From M55B174 sp964618065 (GTDB lineage: Bacteria; Patescibacteriota; Minisyncoccia; CAIUEV01; JAHKAQ01), in contig CAZTZK010000021.1 in the NCBI GenBank assembly GCA_964618065.1, forward strand, positions 1 to 6,819: a DNA stretch of 6,819 nt. The letters run 5' to 3'. The notes beneath the pieces were generated by a model. The model searched no databases and was not told the origin of the DNA. It saw only the letters and a program-made list of their open reading frames with translations. A program made the translations under genes and the position numbers. Below are positions 1 to 6,538 of the stretch, piece by piece; within the stretch, counting starts at the first letter, position 1; each line of letters opens with the position of its first letter.

Positions 1-1896
1 TAAACCAATAATGTTTTGATAAACTAAAGCTAACTTGAGATAATTTTTATAGCCACTCTTATTGACGGTAATTGCAGAATTAGCCGCCTGCATTCCTCCG
101 GAAATTGCTTCCCAAATAAAAGATCTGTCTTCGTCATTTAAATCTGCTCCTTTTTCTCTTATTCTATCTTGAGCTAAAAGCAAGAGAGTATCTGAAAGAG
201 CTAAAAAGGAAAGATCCCTATTTTGGTTGTAGTAAACAGATTGACTCAAATCTTGTCCCACTTTTTCCAAATCCGGATCTGCTGTAGAAGCTTGAGCTAA
301 GGCTTTCCTGTAATAGCAAGAAGCTATGTATTTTTGCCCTAAAACATAAACTACTGCAATAAAACTGGTTAAGATCCCCACAAAAAGAAGAGAAATAGCC
401 AATGAAACCTTGGAAGGTTTTGGCTTTAGATCAGTTTGACCTTTCATCCTTATTTTTTCAGCCGAAGAAGAAGCTCTTGTTTTTTTCTCCTCAAAAAATT
501 TATCTCTATTGCTCAAAGCACCTATGGCAGCAAAAGTCAGCCACCAAACAAAAAGAAGAGTTAAAGAAGAAGTTGTCAGGAACAGCATTATGGTTATAAA
601 AAGCCAAAGTAGAGATAAGGGGGTTACCAATCTTGTTTTCCCCTCTTCTCCTCTGTCCTCTTTTTCTTCCTTGAAAAAACTGTCATAGACATTAATTAAA
701 ACATAACGCCCCATAACAAAAACGAGGAAAAGAAAACTCAAGCCCAATAAAATTCCTCCCGTGGCAAATAAGGTAGAAACAAAACTTACTCCTTGGTTAA
801 AATCAATAGTAGCCAGATTGCCCAACGGCATTTTATATTCTCCGTAAAAATAGGAAAAATTTCCCGGACCGGCACCAAAGAAGAATTTTTCCTTTAGACC
901 TCCAGTAATTACTTGCAAGGTATTTCCCCAAGAAGGAGAAACTTCAACCGGCAAGTTGGGGACATTAAAAAATGGGTTTTTTGCAAAGATTCCAAAGAGA
1001 CAAAAGATAAAAACCAAAGTAGGCAACCAAAATAAACTTGGTTTCCCCTTATTATTTCTTAAAATTCCAACTACCATTGATAAGCCTAATAAAATCGCCA
1101 AGATTATCCAAATCAATTTGAAATCAATTAAGACTATTATCATCAAAGCTAAAATGGTCGTTATGGCAGCAACAATCCGAAGCAGTTTGCCTCCAACTCT
1201 TTCAGTTAAAAGAGACAAAGAAAGAATTAGTAAAGAACCCGCGTAGATACTTAAAGAAAAAATTGTTCCAATAGTGTTGAAAGAATTGCCCACTCCTTTT
1301 AAAAAGCCAAATAAATTAATTCCTAACAAATGGAGCAAGGCGCTTAAAAAAACCAAGGAGCTAGAAATTAAAAAATTAAAAACTAAAAAATAAACAGAAT
1401 CCTTTTTATTGAAATTATTAGTAACAACAAAGAAAAGAAGAGCAAAGAAAAGCACAGCCATCAGGGAGGTACCCTCTCCTCCTAAATAACCCCAAACGCT
1501 ATTTTCTCTATAAACTGAAAAAATAGAGGCTAGGGAGTAGATTGCCGCAAAAATCAAAATAGGTATAGAAAGAAAACTTCTTTTAATTTGCAGCTTGTTT
1601 TCACTCACCATGCGACCCAACCAAGCTGTTCCAGCAACACCAACCAAGATAATAAGTAGCATAAGCTTATTGAATTCAATAGGACTGGCTGTGGCCGGAA
1701 GGAAAAATAAAGGGATTAAAAAAACCGCCAGGTGAATACAAATTTTAGTGACCTTATCCAAAGGATCCACTAAATTAGTTCTCCCTTTTTTAACTCCAAC
1801 CGAGGAGCTACTACCAAATTTTTTAGGATCAACTTTTTTTGATTCAGCGACAGAATCCTCTTTTACCAAATTAATTTTAACCTGATTCTTGTCCAT
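1..1896 (-). CDS. O-antigen ligase/polymerase-like (Wzy/WaaL superfamily) membrane protein with TPR-like tail, partial
   Basis: Reading the minus strand from ATG at 1896-1894 gives 632 codons with no stop, so the C-terminus lies beyond the left edge. A charged cytoplasmic-looking N-terminus (residues 1-49) is followed by about ten to twelve hydrophobic segments, roughly at 50-69, 76-92, 110-128, 143-159, 168-192, 212-230, 239-277, 287-306, 369-396, 427-460 and 496-517. Between them lies an external loop (about 307-368) with FFGAGPGNF at 339-347, matching the G-x-G-x-x-x-F signature of Wzy_C/O-antigen ligase proteins. After the last membrane segment, residues about 520-632 are helical and amphipathic, rich in Ala, Tyr and Leu, resembling degenerate TPR hairpins. 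Family members polymerise or ligate undecaprenyl-linked glycans on the outer face of the membrane. Two highly charged loops (405-424 and 463-494) separate late membrane segments. Ligase versus polymerase cannot be decided. No Shine-Dalgarno precedes the ATG. Confidence 0.82.
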   Translation of the reverse strand, partial: MDKNQVKINLVKEDSVAESKKVDPKKFGSSSSVGVKKGRTNLVDPLDKVTKICIHLAVFLIPLFFLPATASPIEFNKLMLLIILVGVAGTAWLGRMVSENKLQIKRSFLSIPILIFAAIYSLASIFSVYRENSVWGYLGGEGTSLMAVLFFALLFFVVTNNFNKKDSVYFLVFNFLISSSLVFLSALLHLLGINLFGFLKGVGNSFNTIGTIFSLSIYAGSLLILSLSLLTERVGGKLLRIVAAITTILALMIIVLIDFKLIWIILAILLGLSMVVGILRNNKGKPSLFWLPTLVFIFCLFGIFAKNPFFNVPNLPVEVSPSWGNTLQVITGGLKEKFFFGAGPGNFSYFYGEYKMPLGNLATIDFNQGVSFVSTLFATGGILLGLSFLFLVFVMGRYVLINVYDSFFKEEKEDRGEEGKTRLVTPLSLLWLFITIMLFLTTSSLTLLFVWWLTFAAIGALSNRDKFFEEKKTRASSSAEKIRMKGQTDLKPKPSKVSLAISLLFVGILTSFIAVVYVLGQKYIASCYYRKALAQASTADPDLEKVGQDLSQSVYYNQNRDLSFLALSDTLLLLAQDRIREKGADLNDEDRSFIWEAISGGMQAANSAITVNKSGYKNYLKLALVYQNIIGL

Positions 1897-1935
1897 TTTT
1901 AGTTTTAATTAAAAAATTATTTATTGTTTAATTTT

Positions 1936-1965
1936 TATATAAATTGTTAAATTAAAAACAGTCAA
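1936..1965 (-). promoter_or_regulatory. candidate sigma-70 promoter for the Wzy/WaaL-like gene
   Basis: On the minus strand, TTGACT (1965-1960) is followed after 18 bases by TATATA (1941-1936), giving 5/6 and 4/6 matches to the -35 and -10 consensus. Initiation near 1929 would leave a leader of about 33 nt with no Shine-Dalgarno. The region is extremely AT-rich, so chance matches are likely; the -35 box is the stronger part of the evidence. Confidence 0.45.
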
Positions 1966-2075
1966 AAAATGCAAAGTAATTTTTTGATAATCTTTTAAAT
2001 AATTTTGAACGACTAAATTATAAACAATTTAATCTTTTTTGCCAAATATTATAAAAAATTTACAGCCGAATCTAT

Positions 2076-2104
2076 TTTTAAATCTTTTATTTTTACTGTA
2101 TAAT
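2076..2104 (+). promoter_or_regulatory. candidate promoter for the UDP-glucuronate decarboxylase gene
   Basis: A perfect TATAAT lies at 2099-2104, about 41 bases before the uxs ATG. The hexamer 17 bases upstream (TTTTAA, 2076-2081) is a poor -35 match (3/6). The predicted start near 2111 leaves a leader of about 35 nt with no Shine-Dalgarno. The perfect -10 is suggestive, but AT-richness limits confidence. Confidence 0.45.
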
Positions 2105-2145
2105 AATTAGAGATTACTCCTTATAAATTATTAACAACAATCAAC

Positions 2146-3084
2146 ATGAAAATTCTAGTTACCGGCGGTGCCGGCTTTATCGGATCTCACCTTTGCAAAA
2201 GGCTCTTGGAAGAGGGCAATGACGTTTTATGTGTAGATAACTATTTTACTGGCAGTAAAGAAAATGTTGCTGATTTAATTGGAAATTACAAATTTGAGTT
2301 GCTAAGGCATGACATAACTTTTCCTCTCTATGTGGAAGCAGACCAAATCTACAATCTTGCTTGTCCCGCTTCTCCTGTTAAATATCAATTTGATCCTGTG
2401 CAAACTACAAAAACATCAGTTCACGGAGCAATTAATATGTTGGGATTAGCTAAACGTATCAAAGCAAGAATCCTGCAAGCTTCTACTTCAGAGATTTACG
2501 GGGATCCGGAAGTAAGCCCTCAACCGGAAAGTTATTGGGGTAAGGTAAACCCTATTGGAAGAAGATCCTGCTATGATGAAGGGAAACGTTGTGCTGAAAC
2601 TCTCTTTTTTGATTACTACCGCCAGAACAAAGTTGATATAAGAGTTGCCCGCATTTTTAATACTTACGGACCCAATATGGCTATTGACGATGGTCGGGTA
2701 ATTTCCAATTTTATTGTTCAGGCTTTACAAAATAAAGATCTCACTATTTACGGAGACGGTTCCCAAACTAGAAGTTTTCAGTATATTGATGATCTCGTTG
2801 AAGGTATGCTAAGAATGATGAACCAGGAAAAAACAGTCGGACCTCTAAACTTAGGTAATGAAAATGAATTCACTATTAAAGAATTAGCAGAGAAAGTACT
2901 GTTGGCTATTCCGGAAAGCAAAAGTAAAATAGTTTACAAAAAAGCTGTTGAAGATGATCCTCAACAGAGAAAACCGGATATAACCCTAGCAAGAAAAGAA
3001 TTAAATTGGGAACCTAAAATAATGCTGGAAGAAGGACTAGGAAAAACAATTGAGTATTTTAAGGGGAAAGTTAAAAAAGATTAG
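2146..3084 (+). CDS. uxs: UDP-glucuronate decarboxylase (UDP-xylose synthase), extended SDR family
   Basis: The 312-residue protein has the usual length of a soluble bacterial UXS. The Rossmann NAD site is VTGGAGFIGSH (5-15), with D31 in the VDNYFTG segment that binds the adenosine ribose. Diagnostic UXS blocks follow: NLACPASP (70-77), STSEIYGDP (113-121), YWGKVNPIG (130-138) and RSCYDEGKR (140-148), which holds catalytic Y143 and K147; T114 and E116 are the expected partner residues. RIFNTYGP (169-176), DDGRVISNF (181-189) and DGSQTRSFQYIDD (204-216) complete the sugar-nucleotide site, with R275 in the DDPQQRKPDI segment. The family oxidises UDP-glucuronate with bound NAD+, decarboxylates it and reduces the 4-keto intermediate to UDP-xylose in the cytoplasm. 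The start is fixed because the glycine motif begins a few residues after the ATG. No UDP-glucose dehydrogenase is visible here, so UDP-glucuronate must come from elsewhere. Confidence 0.93.
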   Translation: MKILVTGGAGFIGSHLCKRLLEEGNDVLCVDNYFTGSKENVADLIGNYKFELLRHDITFPLYVEADQIYNLACPASPVKYQFDPVQTTKTSVHGAINMLGLAKRIKARILQASTSEIYGDPEVSPQPESYWGKVNPIGRRSCYDEGKRCAETLFFDYYRQNKVDIRVARIFNTYGPNMAIDDGRVISNFIVQALQNKDLTIYGDGSQTRSFQYIDDLVEGMLRMMNQEKTVGPLNLGNENEFTIKELAEKVLLAIPESKSKIVYKKAVEDDPQQRKPDITLARKELNWEPKIMLEEGLGKTIEYFKGKVKKD

Positions 3085-3118
3085 AATAAATTTAACTTAT
3101 TTAACTCTCTATTTTTTT
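3068..3118 (+). terminator. weak candidate terminator at the uxs 3' end
   Basis: AAGTTAAA (3068-3075, inside the last uxs codons) is complementary to TTTAACTT (3091-3098), and a second TTTAACT copy lies at 3100-3106. A run of seven T follows at 3112-3118. The stem is almost all A-T, has a loop of about 15 nt and is not directly joined to the T run, so it would be unstable. It lies in the 48-base gap between uxs and the convergent abiEii, where a terminator would be expected. Confidence 0.22.
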
Positions 3119-3132
3119 AAGAAATCGGGTCT

Positions 3133-3963
3133 TTATGCTAGATTATTAATTTCATTTTTCAAAATCTCTTTTATATTCTTCCCAAGGCTTGTTGTGAAAT
3201 TTTCATCAGCAACAAAATTTTCTAAATCTAACTTAATGCTCCGCTCATCAGCTTGAGCTATAATTTTCAATAGTTTCTTTTTTAAATCATTTATATCGGA
3301 AATATTCTCAATACAATTTAAATTGGGACTGATTTTTTTCTGTAAATACCACATTAAATCAAAATAGTCTCTCCCCTTAACATCAATTAAAACTTTTCCG
3401 GACTTATCAATTTTTTCCCATTTTCTATAAAGGACTGCTCTGATTTTTGTTGCCATTAATGTGGCCAAATCAAAAGTGTTAATTAAAATAGATTGATTAA
3501 ATTTAAACAGGGGCTTAATTTCTGTTTTATATTTTTTGCAAAAATTAAATTCTTTGAAAATTTCAATCTTCAAATGTAACCAGCCCGATTGGCTATTATT
3601 ACTCAAATCCAATTGTCTAAGAATTGGAAATTTTAAATATATTCTAAATTTTTGAATTTTTATTTTTATCGGTAAATCTATTTCTTTCTTAAAATATTTT
3701 TTTAAATCTTCAGCTACCTTATCCAGTTTGATTTTTTTACTAGTATCAATAAAATCAAGGTCTTCAGAAAGACGTGGCAGGCCATAACAATGAGCCAAAG
3801 CTGAACCACCGTAAAACACTAACTCACTATATTTTTTATGAGAATAAAGATAGTGCAGAATAAATATTTGTAAATAACTTTTCACTAAGTTTCTTTTGTA
3901 TAAATCTGTTTTGTCAAAATTTTCTTTAATAATACTTTTTAGTTCGGAAATCACTTTAATCAT
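3133..3963 (-). CDS. abiEii: AbiEii/AbiGii-family nucleotidyltransferase toxin
   Basis: This 276-residue protein belongs to the AbiEii branch of the DNA polymerase beta-like nucleotidyltransferase fold. The active-site signature is clear: YGGSALAHCYG (51-61) followed by RLSEDLDFID (64-73), with D68 and D70 as expected metal ligands. LKIEI (131-135) fits the strand carrying the third acidic residue (E134). The C-terminal helical part has TKIRAVLYRK (172-181) and GRDYFDLMWYL (197-207), matching the conserved K...R...RD..D signature; about 17 residues separate R180 from R198. AbiEii proteins are the toxins of type IV toxin-antitoxin systems, and the family causes growth arrest and phage abortive infection; characterised relatives are nucleotidyltransferases, and the substrate here is unknown. 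It starts 5 bases after the abiEi stop, so the two are surely cotranscribed. GAGA about 10 bases before the ATG is only a weak ribosome site. It converges on uxs. Confidence 0.9.
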   Translation of the reverse strand: MIKVISELKSIIKENFDKTDLYKRNLVKSYLQIFILHYLYSHKKYSELVFYGGSALAHCYGLPRLSEDLDFIDTSKKIKLDKVAEDLKKYFKKEIDLPIKIKIQKFRIYLKFPILRQLDLSNNSQSGWLHLKIEIFKEFNFCKKYKTEIKPLFKFNQSILINTFDLATLMATKIRAVLYRKWEKIDKSGKVLIDVKGRDYFDLMWYLQKKISPNLNCIENISDINDLKKKLLKIIAQADERSIKLDLENFVADENFTTSLGKNIKEILKNEINNLA

Positions 3964-3968
3964 TGTTA

Positions 3969-4616
3969 TTATCTCGCTAAATAATTAAAAATCATTTTCA
4001 TTCTTTTAGAACCCTCCAGCTTAATGTATTTTTCCAATTCCTTAAAATCTGACTGGCTAAAATTATTCATGTTTAATCTTAGCTCGGCTATCTGTTCTTC
4101 CGTAGCTAAAATATTTTTTCTAAAATACAGAAAATCAAACAAGGCTTTAGCTAAACTAGCTTCAGCGATTAAAAAATTTTCTTTCTTCGTAATCTTGAAT
4201 CCCCTGAACAATCTTTCTCTGATGTGATAATACTTAAAAACTCCTAGAACATTAGTCAATTTAAAAGTTTTCTTCTCAGTAACTAGAGTAAAATTATTAA
4301 CAGTTTCTGTTAAAATTCCATACTTCTCAAGCACATATTCTAAGCTTAAATAACTCGGTTTATAAATAATATTAGCAACAAATTCATAATATTCTTTAAC
4401 AATATTTTTTTTCTCAACATTATCTAGAAAAGAGTGGCTTACATACATTCCTCTTTTTAAAGCAATAGTTTGCTTCCTTTTGGCTAAACGGTAAAATAAC
4501 ATTTTTAAATAATCTTTATTTTTTTCAATTGGAGCCAGGTTATCAATAGTAAAATATGGAAGATCATTAATAGCCTCTTCAATTAATTTTGATTTAGTTT
4601 TTTTAAAATTAGCCAT
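3969..4616 (-). CDS. abiEi: AbiEi-like antitoxin/transcriptional regulator of a type IV toxin-antitoxin system
   Basis: A 215-residue protein directly upstream of abiEii. Residues about 8-60 form a winged helix-turn-helix: LPYFTIDNL (19-27), a recognition-helix region near 35-48, and a wing ALKRGMYVS (52-60) typical of AbiEi-type N-domains. The C-terminal domain shows family features: YKPSYLSLEYVLEKYGILTE (85-104), YYHIRERLFRGF (129-140) and AEASLAKALFDFLYFRK (151-167). In characterised AbiE systems the antitoxin represses its own operon through the winged helix and counteracts the toxin through its C-terminal domain without a stable complex; that is family knowledge, not seen here. The order antitoxin-then-toxin and the 5-base gap support the pairing. 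No Shine-Dalgarno precedes the ATG at 4616-4614. Sequence divergence within this family makes the exact subfamily uncertain. Confidence 0.83.
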   Translation of the reverse strand: MANFKKTKSKLIEEAINDLPYFTIDNLAPIEKNKDYLKMLFYRLAKRKQTIALKRGMYVSHSFLDNVEKKNIVKEYYEFVANIIYKPSYLSLEYVLEKYGILTETVNNFTLVTEKKTFKLTNVLGVFKYYHIRERLFRGFKITKKENFLIAEASLAKALFDFLYFRKNILATEEQIAELRLNMNNFSQSDFKELEKYIKLEGSKRMKMIFNYLAR

Positions 4617-4634
4617 AAATACTTGTTTCTATTG

Positions 4635-4653
4635 GTATACACTAATTGTATAC
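4635..4653. promoter_or_regulatory. candidate AbiEi operator: two GTATAC palindromes separated by 7 bases
   Basis: GTATAC occurs at 4635-4640 and again at 4648-4653, centred on 4644. As GTATAC is its own reverse complement, the pair forms a dyad as well as a direct repeat. It covers the -10 box and predicted start point of the abiE promoter, where an autorepressor would bind. AbiEi proteins are known to repress their own operons through inverted repeats; that this is the site is inference. Centre-to-centre spacing is 13 bases, slightly more than one helical turn. Confidence 0.45.
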
Positions 4654-4673
4654 TTTTGGAAATAGGTTGTCCA
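4645..4673 (-). promoter_or_regulatory. probable sigma-70 promoter of the abiEi-abiEii operon
   Basis: On the minus strand TGGACA (4673-4668, 5/6) is followed after exactly 17 bases by TACAAT (4650-4645, 5/6). Initiation would fall near 4638, leaving about 22 nt before the abiEi ATG. This is one of the two best promoter matches in the window, and its -10 lies inside the GTATAC dyad at 4635-4653. Confidence 0.62.
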
Positions 4674-4729
4674 GCACATATCCTACATTTGATGAGATAC
4701 ATAGGTAACACTTCCTCGTTAAAAATGAT

Positions 4730-4758
4730 TTGAATTTTAATTACCTAATCTGTATACT
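4730..4758 (+). promoter_or_regulatory. probable sigma-70 promoter of galE and downstream genes
   Basis: TTGAAT (4730-4735, 4/6) and TATACT (4753-4758, 5/6) are separated by exactly 17 bases. Initiation near 4765 would leave about 25 nt before the galE ATG at 4790. The -10 overlaps a third GTATAC (4752-4757). TATATT at 4771-4776 is an alternative but has no good -35. The TTG of the -35 box is in frame with galE and could be misread as a start codon. Confidence 0.58.
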
Positions 4759-4789
4759 AACAATTGAAATTATATTAGTAAACATTCTT

Positions 4790-5764
4790 ATGAAAATACT
4801 CGTCACCGGCGGAGCTGGTTATCTTGGAAGCCATATGGTTCATCTGCTGCTAAAAAATAACCACCAGGTAGCTGTCTTAGATAATTTAGAAAATGGGCAT
4901 CGTGAATTATTACCAAAAGGAATCTCTTTTTTTAAGGCAGATTTAAGAGATTTAACAGAAACTGAAAAAATAATAGAAAAATTTCAACCGGAAGCGATAA
5001 TCCACTTTGCTTGTTATATTGCCGCCGGGGAGTCAATGAAAAAACCTTTTCTTTATTTTGAAAATAATTTGCTGGGAGGGATCAATCTCTTGGAAGCAAT
5101 GCGTAAAAAGAATGTCAAAAAAATTGTTTTTTCCTCCAGCGCCGCTGTTTATGGAAAGGGTAAAAATAAACCGCTCAAAGAAACCGACCCTCTCAACCCC
5201 AGTAATATTTACGGAGAGACCAAAGCCATGCTTGAAAAAATATTAAATTGGTACTCCCAAATTTATAAAATAAGATATGTATCTTTTCGTTATTTCAACG
5301 CTGCCGGAGCCAGTTACGGAATAGGAGAAAAACATGAACCGGAAACTCATCTGATTCCCCTCTTATTGCAAGCAGCAAATGGAAGAAAGAAAAAAGCTTC
5401 TATTTTCGGCAAAGATTATCCAACCAAAGATGGCACTTGCATCCGCGACTATGTTCATGTAGTTGACCTTTGCCAAGCGCACTTAAAAGCTTTAGAATAC
5501 TTAAACGAACCGGGCAACCCTTCAGAGGTTTTTAATCTCGGAACTACCCGAGGGAAAAGCGTTCAGGAAATAGTGAAGCTTATTAAAAAAATAATTCGGC
5601 AAGATTTTCAAGTAAAAACAGAAAAAAGAAGACCGGGAGATCCTCCTTTTTTAACAGCTGACATTACAAAAGCCTTTAAAATACTCGGCTGGCAACCGGA
5701 GAAAAGTTTAGAGGATATTATAACCTCCGCCTGGAGGTGGGAACAGAAAATTTCCAAAAGTTAA
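4790..5764 (+). CDS. galE: UDP-glucose 4-epimerase family protein (GalE)
   Basis: Interconverts UDP-glucose and UDP-galactose (possibly also the N-acetylated pair) with tightly bound NAD. The start chosen is ATG at 4790, giving 324 residues with the NAD motif VTGGAGYLGSH at 5-15, the normal GalE position. The frame stays open upstream to TTG at 4730, but that adds a 20-residue hydrophobic stretch unlike the family and places the start in the promoter. Other GalE marks: LDNLENGH (30-37), HFACYIAAGES (72-82), SSSAAVYG (115-122) with S117, catalytic Y141 and K145 in NIYGETK, RYFNAAGA (167-174), DGTCIRDYVHVVDL (214-227) and RRPGDPP (280-286). The position matching E. coli Tyr299, which limits substrate size, appears to be Leu288, so specificity is open. 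It is followed after 12 bases by the glycosyltransferase gene, implying cotranscription. No Shine-Dalgarno is visible. Confidence 0.92.
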   Translation: MKILVTGGAGYLGSHMVHLLLKNNHQVAVLDNLENGHRELLPKGISFFKADLRDLTETEKIIEKFQPEAIIHFACYIAAGESMKKPFLYFENNLLGGINLLEAMRKKNVKKIVFSSSAAVYGKGKNKPLKETDPLNPSNIYGETKAMLEKILNWYSQIYKIRYVSFRYFNAAGASYGIGEKHEPETHLIPLLLQAANGRKKKASIFGKDYPTKDGTCIRDYVHVVDLCQAHLKALEYLNEPGNPSEVFNLGTTRGKSVQEIVKLIKKIIRQDFQVKTEKRRPGDPPFLTADITKAFKILGWQPEKSLEDIITSAWRWEQKISKS

Positions 5765-5776
5765 TTAGAGCAAAAA

Positions 5777-6475
5777 ATGAGAGATTATTTACGCAACAAA
5801 AATATTTTTTTAGTTATTCCTGTTTTTAACGAAGCCCCAGCTATCGCCCAAGTAATCACCGAAATAAAAAAGAAAGGTTATTACAACCTTATTTTAGTTG
5901 ATGACGGCAGTAAAGATAATACTTACCAAGAAATAAAAAAAATTCCTCGCGTTATTGCTTTAAGACATAGGTTCAACCGGGGGAAAGGAGCTGCCGTTAA
6001 AACAGGGATTGAAGCCGCTCTTACGCTGGGAGCTGAAATAATTGTTACTCTTGATGGAGACGGCCAACACGACCCCTCAGATATTAAAAAGCTAACCCGC
6101 CCTATTGAAAAGGAAAATTTTGATTTAGTCCTGGGCTCCAGGCTCATCAATCCCAAAGGAATGCCCAAAAGCCGACTTCTTTTAAATAAATTCGGCAATT
6201 TTTACACTTGGACAATTTACGGTTTAAAGGTAACCGACAGCCAATCCGGCTTTAGAGCTTATTCTAGCCAAGTTGCCGAAAGAATAAATCCTCAAGCTGA
6301 CCGCTACGATTTTGATAGTGAAATTATCAGAGAAGTTGTCTCTCAAGAATTACGTTTTAAAGAAGTCCCCATTAAAGTAAGATATACCCCCTACTCTCTA
6401 GGAAAAAAACACGGACAAGGTTTAAAGAATGGTTTTAAAACTGCTTTAAGAATTCTCTGGAATTCAATAAGTTAG
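5777..6475 (+). CDS. family 2 glycosyltransferase, polyprenyl-phosphate sugar transferase (DPM1-like)
   Basis: A 232-residue GT-A fold enzyme. Visible motifs: VIPVFNEA (13-20), the nucleotide-binding VDDGSKDNT (41-49), NRGKGAAVKTG (67-77), the metal-binding DGDGQHDP (93-100, D93 and D95), VLGSR (118-122), DSQSGFRAY (154-162) and YDFDSEI (177-183). These match the dolichyl/undecaprenyl-phosphate mannosyl- or glucosyltransferase branch, which moves a sugar from an NDP- or GDP-donor to a polyprenyl phosphate on the cytoplasmic face. It has no C-terminal membrane segments, unlike the GtrB or ArnC type, so it is probably peripheral and may rely on the downstream DUF2304 membrane protein. AGAG six bases before the ATG is a weak ribosome site, the best in the window. 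Sugar donor cannot be read from the sequence. Confidence 0.88.
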   Translation: MRDYLRNKNIFLVIPVFNEAPAIAQVITEIKKKGYYNLILVDDGSKDNTYQEIKKIPRVIALRHRFNRGKGAAVKTGIEAALTLGAEIIVTLDGDGQHDPSDIKKLTRPIEKENFDLVLGSRLINPKGMPKSRLLLNKFGNFYTWTIYGLKVTDSQSGFRAYSSQVAERINPQADRYDFDSEIIREVVSQELRFKEVPIKVRYTPYSLGKKHGQGLKNGFKTALRILWNSIS

Positions 6476-6538
6476 CAAATAATTGACTTTTTGAAAAAAA
6501 TATTAAAAGATTAAGAAGTTAAAAAATATTTTACCCCA

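Noticed and set aside
956..1246. Plus-strand open frame of 96 codons (also 402-599, 65 codons)
   Set aside because: Both are antisense to the continuous 632-codon minus-strand membrane protein gene; their Lys/Ile-rich or low-complexity translations show no recognisable domain.
1940..2031. TAAATTGTT (1940-1948) and its complement AACAATTTA (2023-2031) as a possible regulatory inverted repeat
   Set aside because: Nine A/T-dominated bases in a region of extreme AT content, with arms more than 70 bases apart; chance is enough to explain it.
3050..3256. Plus-strand open frame across the uxs end and into abiEii; likewise 4024-4227 and 5058-5246
   Set aside because: They overlap well-supported genes in other frames and have no family features.
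5923..6198. Minus-strand open frame of 91 codons
   Set aside because: It is antisense to the GT2 gene, whose conserved motifs cover the same bases.
2146..6475. No complete gene ends in TGA (two TAG, three TAA), as a hint of TGA recoding seen in some CPR lineages
   Set aside because: Five stops is too few, and no in-frame TGA occurs inside the conserved genes, so the standard bacterial code fits.
6483..6511. TTGACT at 6483-6488 as the -35 of a separate promoter for the DUF2304 gene
   Set aside because: No acceptable -10 lies 16-18 bases downstream (the hexamer there is AAAGAT), so read-through from the galE promoter is more likely.
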